Positions 52,451 to 62,500 of a stretch of DNA of 64,000 nt are shown here, piece by piece (within the stretch, counting starts at the first letter, position 1; every line of letters starts with the position of its first letter). A program made the position numbers and the translations under genes. The notes under the pieces were generated by a model, which searched no databases, was not told where the DNA came from, and saw only the letters and a list, made by a program, of their open reading frames with translations. The DNA comes from Bin22 sp965207275 (lineage in GTDB: Bacteria > Chloroflexota > Dehalococcoidia > Lucifugimonadales > UBA3495): assembly GCA_965207275.1 (NCBI GenBank), contig CBDBMH010000001.1, positions 1,116,001-1,180,000 of the forward strand. The letters are read 5' to 3'.

Positions 52451-52750
52451 CAAGTAGACAAGTATTGGATTTATATGCTACCACAGAGCCAGGCCCGGAA
52501 CATAGTGGCTACTGACAACGATTCCGTTTGAAATTGGAGTTTAGTAGGCCCAATTGTACCGTATTGCGAACTTTCCGGTGGGAGGTCCAAATATGACGAT
52601 TTCGATTTGGTGGGCCCTGGCAGGATCATACACACTTTGGAGATGGTTCCGTCTGCCCTAGGTGGTGGACCTTAGCGATGGAGAACGACACAGGTCAAAA
52701 CCATTCCATATCGCGGTCAACAAAGGGTGATTTTCCGACCGTCGCGGACC
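52451..52750. other. intergenic region, nothing recognised
   Basis: 300 bases between the tRNA 5' end and the 3' end of the HTH-membrane gene. No ORF, hairpin or repeat could be supported; composition is more AT-rich than the left part of the window. Confidence 0.4.
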
Positions 52751-54076
52751 CTATCGTCTTCGGCTGCCGTCAATGCGATAGAGAGACACCATTAGCCTGC
52801 CGAAGACGAGAAAGAACATATAACCGAAGACCAATGTCGTGTGCCACACGTAACCTACGTTCATACGGTCCAGCGCCTCTTCCCGGGAAAAGCCCAGCCC
52901 TGCGAGGTTGATTTCCCAGGACCACAGTAGATTGTGGTCCGGCAGAACGCTGGGCAGATCCGGCGACAGGTATATCGCCAGAATGGCGCCTATCCCCAAG
53001 ACTGCCGAGATCATCGCAAAAACCGTCGTTGTAGAGAGCAGGAACAACCGGTCCCGCTCGTTGGGGTTGAAGGCGGGGTCCCGCAGTACCAGGAGTGCGG
53101 CGAAGGCAACGCCCAACACCGGCAACAGGACCGTCAAGTGTACAGACACCGAAATGTTGGTGATCACGACGACCGTGAAGTAGGTGAGAATCAGCGGCGG
53201 CAGCACTACAAAGGCCGCCCGGCGGAGGGCGCTGGCGCCCTCGCTGGCGCCTGAGTATTGATGCCTCCATAGCAACTGAAACACCAGCCCGGCAGTAGAT
53301 GCGATCAGAAGGTTTAGGAGCAGGGCCAGCATGTAGGGCATGTTTGTGCCGGCGAGGCTCCCGATGGTATAGAAGCCGTAGTGGTCTGTGTGTATCCGGG
53401 AAAACTGCAGGAGCGGCGTGGTCAACAGGAAAAACAGCGAAACCCAGAAGAACTCACGTAGGCCAGTCTCGCGGTCGCCGAGCAGGAACCCTTGCGCCAG
53501 AACGATCGCGATGGTGAAAACGATGTAGGCTGTGGGCATCCAGCCGCTGTTCCACCCGAATAAGGAGAGCGCATACCCGCCAACAATGCACAGCCCCAGC
53601 GGGAAAACCCTCAGAACCCCAAAACGGACTCCGTCCTCAAGCATTGAGCGAGTCTTTCTCGATGGCTTTGTTCGGGACTCGTTTCCGACGCGGGAAGCCG
53701 GCCCCCGGTCAGGCATCGCTCCGAGTCTGGCGGCGCCGGCACGACTCCCAGTAACGTGGCCCAGTGCCGTCTGAAAGTCGGTTGCCAGCCCTGCCAGCAA
53801 CACGAGACCGGCTACCTCAGTGGGCGACAGATTAAGGGCTTCACCGAAGACTCTCAGCCTTTGAAGAGTGGGGCGGGTGTTGCCGGATTCCCACCGCGAC
53901 ACGGTGGCGTGGCTATACCGCTCCGCGTATTCATTGTCTACCGATCCCATCCTTTCCAGAAGGGCTTCCTGCGTCAACCCTCGCCGACCACCGCCGGGCG
54001 AAAAGGACTCGCGGTAAGACCTCATTAATAGGCCAACCTGGGCCGCTCTGGCCCGCTGCTCGTTACGACTCCACAT
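52751..54076 (-). CDS. XRE-type HTH domain fused to a multi-helix membrane domain
   Basis: 441 residues. N-terminal helix-turn-helix (about residues 12-85): AAQVGLLMRSYRESF, RRGLTQEALLERMG and YSHATVSRWESGNTRPTLQR, a Cro/C1-type fold. A polar linker (about 110-150) leads to about eight hydrophobic helices (from about 152 to 430), for example WMPTAYIVFTIAIVLAQGFL and LLIASTAGLVFQLLW. DNA-binding proteins anchored in the membrane can sense envelope signals; this architecture is seen in several Chloroflexota and Actinobacteria, but its ligands are unknown. It diverges from a secreted-protein gene, which it may regulate. ATG 54076 is the likely start. Confidence 0.75.
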   Translation of the reverse strand: MWSRNEQRARAAQVGLLMRSYRESFSPGGGRRGLTQEALLERMGSVDNEYAERYSHATVSRWESGNTRPTLQRLRVFGEALNLSPTEVAGLVLLAGLATDFQTALGHVTGSRAGAARLGAMPDRGPASRVGNESRTKPSRKTRSMLEDGVRFGVLRVFPLGLCIVGGYALSLFGWNSGWMPTAYIVFTIAIVLAQGFLLGDRETGLREFFWVSLFFLLTTPLLQFSRIHTDHYGFYTIGSLAGTNMPYMLALLLNLLIASTAGLVFQLLWRHQYSGASEGASALRRAAFVVLPPLILTYFTVVVITNISVSVHLTVLLPVLGVAFAALLVLRDPAFNPNERDRLFLLSTTTVFAMISAVLGIGAILAIYLSPDLPSVLPDHNLLWSWEINLAGLGFSREEALDRMNVGYVWHTTLVFGYMFFLVFGRLMVSLYRIDGSRRR

Positions 54077-54236
54077 TGGTCAGCACGCACATTCCACCTT
54101 TGGGATGTCAAAAAAGCTGCAATGCACAGACTTGTCTTCATGCACACGCTACTATCGCAGCGGAGGTCAGCAAGAAGAAACGAGGTAGTGAACGCCTCTG
54201 AACAACTACTTTATATTATACAGGAGGTAGGACAAC

Positions 54237-55040
54237 ATGCATGGCATTGGATCGCTCGTTTCGAACACCCGTTTGGTTCTGGTGTTGCTAATTGCTTCGC
54301 TGTTTACCGCGGCTGCTTTTGCGGCGCTGTCGCCGCCGGCGGTACTGGGTCAGGCCAACGATAGCCCGGCGACCATGGAGGAGTGCAGAGAGGAACTGGC
54401 CGCCGGGCGTGCGGTGTTATGCAAGAGAAATTCCTTCTCCGTCACCACTACCATGGCTGACGGGACATACCACATCAACTGGAGTGAGTGGGCCAACCGG
54501 CAGAGCAACGTGGAACGCTACAACATCCAGAGGCTCCGGTTCATGTACCGCTACAGTTTCCAGCTCGAAGCCGACGGCGCCGCTGTGAACCACTGGGAAC
54601 ACACTGCACCGGATGTGAACAGCTGCAGGCCCCGGGCGGCTGAAAGGGACAGCGCGGGAGTGGTGACCCGATGGGCCTGGTCCTGCAATGGCATCTCCAA
54701 TGTCCACGAAGACCCTTCGGGGGCGCCGACGTCGGTAGAGCGGTTGGACGACGACTGGACGTCCACGTCCTGGACCGACTCCCTGTTGGCGCCGGGACCC
54801 AAGCATAACGTCCAGGTTCAGGCTCTAAGGATCCCAGGCAGCCAGACCGAGGCGCACCCGGACAACCCGCAGAGCGCAACCGACCGGCTGACGCAACAGG
54901 AGGTGGACGATAACACCCATAACCTGCTCGCCTCCGATGTTGAGATGCACCTCTATGTGATAACCGCTCACTTCGGTGACGGGGCCACCCGGCGCGGCAA
55001 CGGGCTCATCACCGGCTCACCTTTCGCCGACAGGCAGTGA
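54237..55040 (+). CDS. secreted protein of unknown function
   Basis: 267 residues. Signal peptide (residues 8-38: TRLVLVLLIASLFTAAAFAA...VLGQA, probable cleavage after GQA). The mature part contains many Trp, Asn and charged residues (TYHINWSEWANRQSNVERY; RAAERDSAGVVTRWAWSC; WTSTSWTDSLLAPG), and a few cysteines that could form disulfides (ECREEL, CKRN, NSCR, SCNG). No domain is recognised. Start ATG 54237 has AGGAGG at ideal spacing. It is divergently placed to the HTH-membrane gene with a 160-bp shared promoter region. Confidence 0.65.
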   Translation: MHGIGSLVSNTRLVLVLLIASLFTAAAFAALSPPAVLGQANDSPATMEECREELAAGRAVLCKRNSFSVTTTMADGTYHINWSEWANRQSNVERYNIQRLRFMYRYSFQLEADGAAVNHWEHTAPDVNSCRPRAAERDSAGVVTRWAWSCNGISNVHEDPSGAPTSVERLDDDWTSTSWTDSLLAPGPKHNVQVQALRIPGSQTEAHPDNPQSATDRLTQQEVDDNTHNLLASDVEMHLYVITAHFGDGATRRGNGLITGSPFADRQ

Positions 55041-55429
55041 CCGTTAGCCAGCAGGTCGGAGTGAGCTTGTGTTTGACGCTGAATAGACGGCGATAGTAGT
55101 GCGTCTGAAGTCGGGAGCGGACTGCGCCAAGTAGTCTTAACCCGCAAAACCGGCGCCAGTATAGGTACGGAAAGAGGGCGACTTCACGTCCCACTGAGCT
55201 GTGACGGTGGTTGGCTCACAGTCCGCCGGGCCCGAAGCTCAAGGACGGTTCTGTCTACCTTGCACGTTGGTGGGCCGGACTTGACGGTAGACAGTACCGT
55301 CTTTGAGATGTGGATGGGCATATAATCCAACAGGCCACGAAGCACAAAACCAAGAGCATGTAGACACATGATTGAGGGGGAAAAGGATACACCAACCTCA
55401 AACTTCGAGCTTTTCGCCCGAGTTTAGGA
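55041..55429. other. intergenic region with palindromic element copy 1
   Basis: 389 bases, no gene. Contains the palindrome at 55247-55298, which recurs at 59289-59350 on the other side of the ATPase/PLD-like module. Confidence 0.5.
55247..55298. repeat. GGTNCTGTCTACC palindrome, copy 1
   Basis: Left arm GGTTCTGTCTACCTTG, right arm TTGACGGTAGACAGTACC, centre containing GTGGGCC. Closely related to 59289-59350; together the two copies bracket the DUF3696 ATPase/MIT_C-like module. Confidence 0.75.
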
Positions 55430-56296
55430 CTATACCTCGACTCGGAATTCATGGACTTTCTTGGCCAATTGGTCCAAGTCTCTTTCTTTTTCCTCATGAG
55501 TTCCAGGCGTCAACGTTACCAAATCCACATCAGTAGCCTCCCTTATGTCAGGATGCTCGAATATTCTTGTCCCTCTTCCGATTTTGATTACATTGTTATC
55601 AAATCGAATATGCCTGTCGTGAGCGTAAATTCTGAAAGCCGACTCATGGAACAGGCGCACTGTAACAGACTCAATACCATTTCCTACCAAACTAGAAACG
55701 GTGCGCTTCATATTACCTTCGATGGCTTGTGGTACATCTCCAGAATCGTTAGGAGATGAGTACAAGGTTACTCGGCACTTGTATGAGTCTCTGGCAAGGA
55801 ACCGCAGGAGGCGAAATATGCCGTTAGAGTTGTTGCTCCTTGCTGCGTGTTGGTCCACTATGACGACGTTCCGGCAGTAAGCGGCGAGTCTTTGGAATCG
55901 CTTCTCCCAGACCGTGTCTGTGAGTTCGCCAACGGAAATCGCCTTTTTGCTCAGCATTAAAGACTCTTCGAATGTCCCGGACACATCGATATCCCACAAT
56001 CTAACGCCTTCAACCGAGCCGTACTTTCTGGCCTCTCCATCAGGTATTCCTAAGACAATCGCGCGAGTTTCTTCCAGGATTGCGACTTCAAACTTACTCT
56101 GGCAAGAGGACAGAGCGGTAGGAGTGTCTATCTTCTCCCAGTCATGTTTGACGCCATCGAGTGAACCCCAACGGAAAGCACTCCCATTGTTCTTGACGGC
56201 GGTCGTCCAAGCCAACATCCAATTTTTCCGAGCGGCCGGGTTTAAAACATCAAACCTACCAAAAATCGAAGTGTCTCCGCGCGGCGGATGTACTAG

Positions 56297-57153
56297 AAGC
56301 CATTTCAAAAATACCGAATAAGGTTTATGCTCCTGACCAAAGGGAAAGTGTGGGGTGGAACGGTGGAGCAGGAATTGAGCGATGCCCAATGGAAACTGAT
56401 ACAGCCTTGGTTGCCAGCGCCTAAGCGGAGGGGGCGTCCCAGAGCCGATGACCGGCGCACCATCAATGGTGTCTTGTATGTGTTGCGCACGGGCTGCCGC
56501 TGGCAGGACCTTCCGGGAGAGTACGGCAGTTCCGTGACTTGCTGGCGACGACTGAACCAGTGGCAGGAACAAGGGGTCTGGGAAGATATCTGGCGGACTC
56601 TGCTGGGCACTCTGGATGCCCAAGGTAGGCTGGAATGGGAACGGGCCCACCTGGATGCCACTTTCGCCCCAGCCAAAAAGGGGGAGACCAGGTAGGACTG
56701 ACCCGCAAGGGCAAGGGCACCAAACTGATGCTGGTGGTAGACAACCAGGGAACCCCTCTGGGAGCCTTGGTGGCCAGCGCCCAGCGGGCGGAGATCACTC
56801 TGGCCGAGGCTACCTTGGCAACGGTGAGGGTACCGCGGGCCAGGGGACGACCCCGCAGTCGTCCCGGGGAACTGGTAGCCGACCGAGGCTACGATTCTCG
56901 AGCATTCCGAAACCGGTTGCGGCGGAGGGGAATCAAGCCTTGCATCCCGGAACGACGTGGCAAAAGGCCGCGACCGGGCCGGAAAGCTCAGGTGTCCAAC
57001 TACCGCCATCGGTGGGTAGTGGAACGGACCTTCGCCTGGTTGCACAACTTTCGTCGGCTGGTAGTTCGATACGAGAGAAAAGCGGATCTCTATTTCGGCT
57101 TCGTCCTGCTGGCCTTTGTAATCCTGCTCACTAATCGAATTTTGAAATAGCTT
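56297..57153 (+). mobile_element. IS5-family (IS427-like) insertion sequence
   Basis: 857 bp. Inverted ends AAGCCATTTCAAAA and (reverse complement) AAGCTATTTCAAAA, flanked by CTAG on both sides (56293-56296 and 57154-57157), the expected 4-bp YTAR-type target of IS5. It interrupts the PLD-like gene. Confidence 0.9.
56327..57150 (+). CDS. IS5-family transposase, made by -1 frameshifting
   Basis: Two overlapping frames. The first (56327-56695) encodes LSDAQWKLIQPWLPAPKRRG and TGCRWQDLPGEYGSSVTCWR up to HLDATFAPAKK; the second (56635-57150) carries KGTKLMLVVDNQGTPLGALV, LVADRGYDSRAFRNRLR and RWVVERTFAWLHNFRRLVVRY. First Asp in HLDAT, second in ADRGYDS, Glu in VERTFAWL. The switch lies on a run of five A and five G (56675-56684), a -1 slippery site, as usual in this IS group. 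Both frames look intact, so the element may be active. Confidence 0.88.
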
Positions 57154-57267
57154 CTAGAATCCCAAAGCGTTCCCACATGTCGAAGAGTCGTTTGATGTGA
57201 GCTGCGGTCGTACTATTGTCGATAGCCTCAACTTCAATGGCAAACTTCACTAGCATACCGGTACCAC

Positions 57268-58815
57268 TTACGCCATGATCTCGGCGAACCCTTCCTCGAA
57301 AAAACCATTAGGCCAATAATCCTCGAAGTCTCCGTTTTCATCCAGGCGCAATTGGACTACCTTGCTGCCTTCCATATCTTCAGCGTTTGGGTCGACGTAA
57401 ACGACTGATACATCGGAAGGGTCGAGTTTGCCCTCCCGGATATGGCGCTGCATTCGAAGAATAAGTAACTCACTGTGAGTCTCTACGATCCATTGTTTTT
57501 CTTCCCTCCCCTTTATGGTTTCCATCATGAGGTCGGCCAAGTTCGCTTGGAGCCTTGGATGCAGATGAATCTCGGGTTGCTCAACGCAAAGTACACGTCC
57601 CTCTCGACCGATAAAGAAATCTGCCCCCTCAACGATAACTGGCAATACTTGGTTTATCCCGAACCCCACATCAGCCAAAGTAACTGGTGTTCCAGAGCGA
57701 CGATCAACTAGAACTAACCCAATATGCTCGCCCGATAATGCGATGTCTCCTACTCTTCTGACGTCTAAGTCATAGGGGATTTCGAATCGTTCGAACCATT
57801 CGTTAACGCGATAAACCAGTCCTGGCTGATAGTAAAGCCGATGGTGGGTAAACTCGCCCCTCAGCCCCGAAAAATAGCTATTTTCACCCTGGACTCTATA
57901 AAGACGCTCCGGATAGCTGCGCAAAGGACCTAAGTACCTAGCAGCGCTCAACTGTTCATGAAAGAGCACCGGTATATCTTTCAACTCCAACAACTGCCCT
58001 AAGTCCAATGTCTGGTCAAGTGCCTGAAGCAGTGCCCGGTTCGGGCTTCGGTTCAACGCACGCATCTGTGTACGGGCTTTGTCTACGTCTCTATCAAGCG
58101 GTGGTAGTTTCAAGAGTTCATGCTCTGACATCCCTTCCAAGTCTTCAAATCGGTCTCGTTGCTCGTCCCTTTCAATTTTTCGTAGTCTTGCGCGCTCCCT
58201 TACGAGGCCACGCTCTGGTTCGGGCAATCGATTTTGATTTCTTTCTAGTAGTCTTTCCAGCTCCAATAGCTTTAGTTCTGGCAAGAAACGGAGTTCCCTT
58301 CCAAAGTCCAATATCATACGGGTTGTAGAAATATCAGCAATTGATACATGGGCGTTCCACCAACTGCCCCCTGCGCCATCCAACTTTGCTTCCACCAGTA
58401 ATTTGCCTTGGCTAGTAATCTGATACTCCACCTCAGACAACATGGCAGAATCCTTTAAATGCCTCTCTCCTCTTGCATCAATGTCTGCAACACCGACGAA
58501 GCCCATCTGGGCACTTATGTGAGAGTCTCGGTGGTTAAACGTCAAGCCAACGCCAAGTTGCCTGTCATCATCATGGTTGTGAAGCAACGCAGCATAACTG
58601 CCTAGGTCGATGTATTCGCCTCTAGTAACTAATCCCCAGATTGTAGCGGCGTTGCCGGCCTTTAGAGCTGACTGCTTGAGCATCAATACCGCTTGGATGA
58701 TTGAACTCTTACCACCAGAATTTGGGCCGTAAATCAGAGTGATCTTGGACATTGGAACTTTTTGCTCCACCTGACCAAACGCCTTGAAATTTTGTAGTCT
58801 CAGTTCAAGCAACAT
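57268..58815 (-). CDS. DUF3696-type AAA ATPase (OLD/RecF-like), defence-associated
   Basis: 515 residues. Walker A YGPNSGGKSS (residues 29-38) after LRLQNFKAFG, a long coiled-coil-like insert (about 170-250: LERLLERNQNRLPEPERGLV and RLRKIERDEQRDRFEDLEG), the ABC-type signature-like region ITLADVGFGINQVLPVIVEG, Walker B VLCVEQPEIHLHPRLQANLA and a switch His in ETHSELLILRMQR. The C-terminus VVQLRLDENGDFEDYWPNGF with FEEGF is the DUF3696 ending. Such ATPases often pair with nuclease-like effectors in phage defence. The ATG at 58815 is used; a GTG 12 bases upstream is possible. The gene is intact, but its partner is broken. Confidence 0.85.
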   Translation of the reverse strand: MLLELRLQNFKAFGQVEQKVPMSKITLIYGPNSGGKSSIIQAVLMLKQSALKAGNAATIWGLVTRGEYIDLGSYAALLHNHDDDRQLGVGLTFNHRDSHISAQMGFVGVADIDARGERHLKDSAMLSEVEYQITSQGKLLVEAKLDGAGGSWWNAHVSIADISTTRMILDFGRELRFLPELKLLELERLLERNQNRLPEPERGLVRERARLRKIERDEQRDRFEDLEGMSEHELLKLPPLDRDVDKARTQMRALNRSPNRALLQALDQTLDLGQLLELKDIPVLFHEQLSAARYLGPLRSYPERLYRVQGENSYFSGLRGEFTHHRLYYQPGLVYRVNEWFERFEIPYDLDVRRVGDIALSGEHIGLVLVDRRSGTPVTLADVGFGINQVLPVIVEGADFFIGREGRVLCVEQPEIHLHPRLQANLADLMMETIKGREEKQWIVETHSELLILRMQRHIREGKLDPSDVSVVYVDPNAEDMEGSKVVQLRLDENGDFEDYWPNGFFEEGFAEIMA

Positions 58816-59538
58816 ACCTGGCTGCACACCACCTAGCGTCTTGACGGTTTCTCCAGTGCCGTGCCCACATTACCATCCACTGCCCTTTCCGACAAGAACG
58901 CTCGCGTTCTTCTCGATGAGTGCTGTGGTCCTAGAGAGGAAGCGCCCATACGCTAAGTCGCCCTCAGGCAACGTCAGCGAGCAAGGACATGGCAAAACCA
59001 GAACCTGCCGCGACCACTTTGGGCAGGACTATCCGCACCCTCTCTTAGCAACGGGAATCGGTACGGCCACCGGGTTCCCTTATAACTGACGGGCTGTCGG
59101 CGACGGGGTCTGTTACTAGGATACAGTGAGTGCAGCAATCCCTGCAGGAAACCGTCGGTTAACTATACGGAACGTGGGAATATCGGCCAAACAACAGCCT
59201 CACCCGCCCCCTAACGCCTCTTGAGCGGGCAAGAACAACGAGGTTCAAGAAGAGAATACGGTTCTGGAGAGGGCCCGTTCAGGTTCGAGGTACTGCCTAC
59301 CGTCAAATAAGGCTGAAAAAAGTGGGCCTAACTTTACGGTAGACAGTACCACTTTTGAGTTGGAGTTGAATCTGCCAGCAAACTAGGATGCGTGATCAGT
59401 TTCTTTTTCAAAGACCTCATGATCCCCGATCCTAGACGGCCTTGCATTGTTACCACGAGGTAAGTCGGTCCAAAGGAATATTTATGAAAATTTCCGTCCA
59501 TGGCCGCTATCCCTAAATTGGTTCCTCGATTCCGCAGG
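58816..59538. other. 723-base intergenic region with palindromic element copy 2
   Basis: Between the ATPase start and the 3' end of the subtilase pseudogene. The element at 59289-59350 is the only structure recognised. A 101-codon frame on the plus strand (58784-59089) overlaps the ATPase start and has no ribosome site, so it is not called. Confidence 0.45.
59289..59350. repeat. GGTACTGYCTACC palindrome, copy 2
   Basis: Left arm GGTACTGCCTACCGTCAA, right arm TTTACGGTAGACAGTACC, centre with GTGGGCC as in copy 1 at 55247-55298. The pair encloses a 4-kb module. Confidence 0.78.
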
Positions 59539-61296
59539 CTAGACCCTAATGCGCGGTCTCACTCGATTCCTTACCGATTGGTAAAGGTCAATCTGCTGAT
59601 TTTCATGTTCCAATGTTACCACTAGCGCATACGTCTGTTTATCCTCGCCCAGTGGACTCGGGAACCTCGACTGACAACCAACGAATATCTGCAAAGTGGC
59701 CTCTCCGTTTGCCACTGGACTATAGTTTAACTTAGTTCCCTGATTGGATTCCCAAGCCCGTGTTTGCACTGTGGACATCCTAAGAGTTTGTCCGCCGGGC
59801 TTAAAGTCCAACTTGTTAACTTTGGGAACAACAGGAGATTCCCCGTCGCCTCGGTATGCGGACCGGTATTCGAAGATTTGTTCAGATGTTAACCCTCGGT
59901 AGACTTCCAACCACATGGCGGTGGAGATGTAATCTCTTCTGCTGAGCCTGGTAGAGGGGTTGTACGCCAATGACACTCTGACAGAACGTCTTCCGGAGGC
60001 TTCAAGAAACTCCGACGGAATTGTCAATGAATACACGTGAAAAGTCCTGTGAGCGACCACGTCTTCCGAGAACAAAGTGACTCTGGATGGCGAAGACCAC
60101 GAGGCCTCAACCGTTGGAATCCCATACCCAACTGTCTTCAGAATCTGACTCTGTTTGTTATCGAACAGTCCCCTAAGGTTACGATCGACCTTCGCGGAGT
60201 TGGCAACCACAGCCCTAATTAAGTTTGCGCTTGGGGCGGTTCCTAGCTGTTCTCGTAATGCAGAATCCACTCGCGCCGCGATATGAGTTACCCTCGCGGC
60301 CGCGAAGCTCGTACCCACCGATGCCCGAAGAAGCCCTCTGGTAACAAAATCGTGAGTGGTGGAAGGCTCCCCAAGATTCGGGTCGTTCTTCTGCCATATG
60401 TAGTTGTTTCCGAGTGAATCAACCGCGTAGTTGCCTCCGTAATGAACAACTTCAGGTTTGACCGCCCCTGCCACACCAGGCCCAGACCGAGTGAAAGCGG
60501 AAGGAGCGCCTTCAGGAGACACGGCCAGGCGCGTGGTATAGCCATTGTCATAGGGATCGGCACGCCTGGTTATGGAACCTACCGTTAAGCATAATGCTGC
60601 GGTTGCCGGGTCGATGAGTCGATGCTCGGGGCTGGAGAGATTGTTTACGGCTTCTCTCTGAAGTTGCTGGGAATTGAAAGCTTGCGGCAACGCGGGGTCC
60701 GGAACATTACCAGCCGACACCACAATGACCAGGTCAAGTCTTCTGGCCAGTTCATCGAGAAGTTCCGCCCAAGGGAGTTGACGGCCACCGTCGTAGACCC
60801 TGTCAAGGTGACCTATCGACAAATTGAATATCCGTATGCCACGTTCTCGATGGAAATACTCAATTGCGTCCCGTAGAATTTCTTCAACTCTTTGTTCGTC
60901 AGGAAACTCTACCCAACCATCGGAATTTCCAAACGGATCGTCTCGGTGTCTTAAGACTTTGGCAGCGCAAACACCGACTTGAGGAAACCAATCACCACTA
61001 ACCATCCGCCTAGCAATATCCCCATAAACCACTAGACCGGCCACCCTGGTCCCGTGCCCATTTTGATCAACAACGGTAGCTTCTCCCGACCCGAAATCCT
61101 CCTCTTCAATAACCGTGCCCCTCAACAAGGGATGGCCAGAAACAACTCCCGAGTCAACGACGCAAGCCACAGAAGCGTGATCTGGAAGGTTGGGCAACCG
61201 ATCAGGGACTTCAAGACTGCTGAAAATGTCGAAGGCTTCCTCCGGAAGGGGGCGAGGAGGCAGATCCACTAAAGAGACTAGTAGTCTAACGCGATA

Positions 61297-62500
61297 GGAT
61301 TGATGGCTGGTAATATAGGAGGAACAGACCATCGCCAAGGGCGATGGGGAAGTGGGGAGGCTGGGAAGTGAAGAAATATCGGGTGAGGCTGGAAGGGGAA
61401 GAACAGGAAGAATTGAAGGCGCTGGTATCCAGGGGCAGAGCAGCGGCCTACAAGCAAATTCACGCCCGCATTCTGCTGCTTAGCGACGAGAATCAGGCCG
61501 CGGGTCCTATGCAGGACCAGGAGATAGCCCGGGCGCTGAAAGTAGGGACTGCCACCGTGGAACGGGTGCGGCGCCGGTGCGTGGAAGAAGGTGTGGAGGC
61601 TGCCCTGGGCCGCCGGGAGCAGTTGAACCGGCGCAAGAAGAAACTGGACGGGGCAGGGGAGGCCCAACTGGTTGCCCTGGCCTGCTCGAAGCCACCGGTG
61701 GGACGGGTAAGTTGGACCCTGCGGATGCTGGCCGACGGACTGGTGGAAAGGGGGATAGTGGACAGCATCGGTACCGATACGGTGCGTCGGACGCTGAAAA
61801 AAACCAACTCAAGCCCTGGTTGAAGGAGTGTTGGTGTATCCCGCCTAAGGCCAGCTCCGAGTTTGTATGCGCCATGGAGGACGTGCTGGAGGTGTATCAC
61901 CGGGATTACGGGGAAGAGGAGGTGCTGGTGTGCCTGGACGAGACCAGCAAGCAGTTGGTGCAGGAGACCCGCCAGCCTTGCCCAGCGCGGCCTGGTGCAG
62001 CCATGGCCTACGATTACGAATACCGGCGCAACGGGGTGAGCAACCTGTTCATGCTGTTCGCACCACTGGAAGGGTGGCGGAGGGTGGAGGTCACCGAGAG
62101 GCGGACCAGGACCGATTGGGCGGAGGTAGTGCGGAAACTGGTGGACCAGGACTATCCAGACAAGGAACGGATAGTACTGGTGATGGACAACCTGAACACC
62201 CACCATCCCGCATCCCTGTACGAGGCCTTCGAGCCAGCGGAAGCTCGGCGTATTGCTGAACGACTGGAGATACACTACACGCCGAAGCACGGCAGTTGGC
62301 TCAATATGGCTGAGACGGAGTTGGCGGTGCTGGCCAGACAGTGCCTGGACCGTCGGATTCCCAATCAAGAACTGCTGGGCCAGGAGACCCGAGCCTGGCA
62401 AGACCAACGAAACCGACAGGAGGTCCGGGCAGAATGGCGTTTCACCACCCAGGACGCCCGTATCAAGCTCAAGTCCCTGTACCCATCATTTCAATAGCGA
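61297..62500 (+). mobile_element. IS630-family insertion sequence
   Basis: About 1.2 kb. Both borders lie in GCGATA (61291-61296 and 62497-62502); IS630 elements duplicate TA, so the IS proper is taken as 61297-62500. The ends are only weakly inverted (GGATTGATGG against TCGCTATTGAAATGATGG). It carries one transposase in two frames. Confidence 0.8.
61344..62497 (+). CDS. IS630-family transposase with -1 frameshift
   Basis: Frame 1 (61344-61823) is the helix-turn-helix part: HARILLLSDENQAAG, QEIARALKVGTATVERVRRR, and VSWTLRMLADGLVERGIV. Frame 2 (to 62497) has the DDE part: VLVCLDETSKQLV (first Asp), IVLVMDNLNTHHPASLYEAF (second Asp) and HYTPKHGSWLNMAETELAVL (Glu). The change occurs on AAAAAAAC near 61797-61804, giving TLKK-NQLKPWLKEC, as typical in IS630 relatives. 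A GTG at 61368 may be the true start. The elements look intact. Confidence 0.87.

Larger units (their letters stand above)
55430..57256 (-). pseudogene. PLD-like (MIT_C-like) partner of the ATPase, interrupted by an IS5-type element
   Basis: Two pieces: 57154-57256 (start ATG 57256, 34 codons) and 55430-56296. They are separated by an 857-bp insertion sequence flanked by CTAG. With one CTAG and the IS removed the frame joins exactly as ...MWERFGI-LVHPPRGDTSIF... and gives a 321-residue protein. The C-terminal half has VVIVDQHAARSNNSNGIFRLL and RIYAHDRHIRFDNNVIKIGR with a H-D-R core, resembling the MIT_C (MITD1) phospholipase-D-like domain. The gene begins 12 bases behind the DUF3696 ATPase and was evidently its co-transcribed partner. 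It cannot make a full protein now. Domain call is by eye. Confidence 0.75.

Noticed and set aside
55184..55369. Small minus-strand frame over the GGTAGACAGTACC palindrome
   Set aside because: The peptide is a translation of the palindrome arms; not protein-like.
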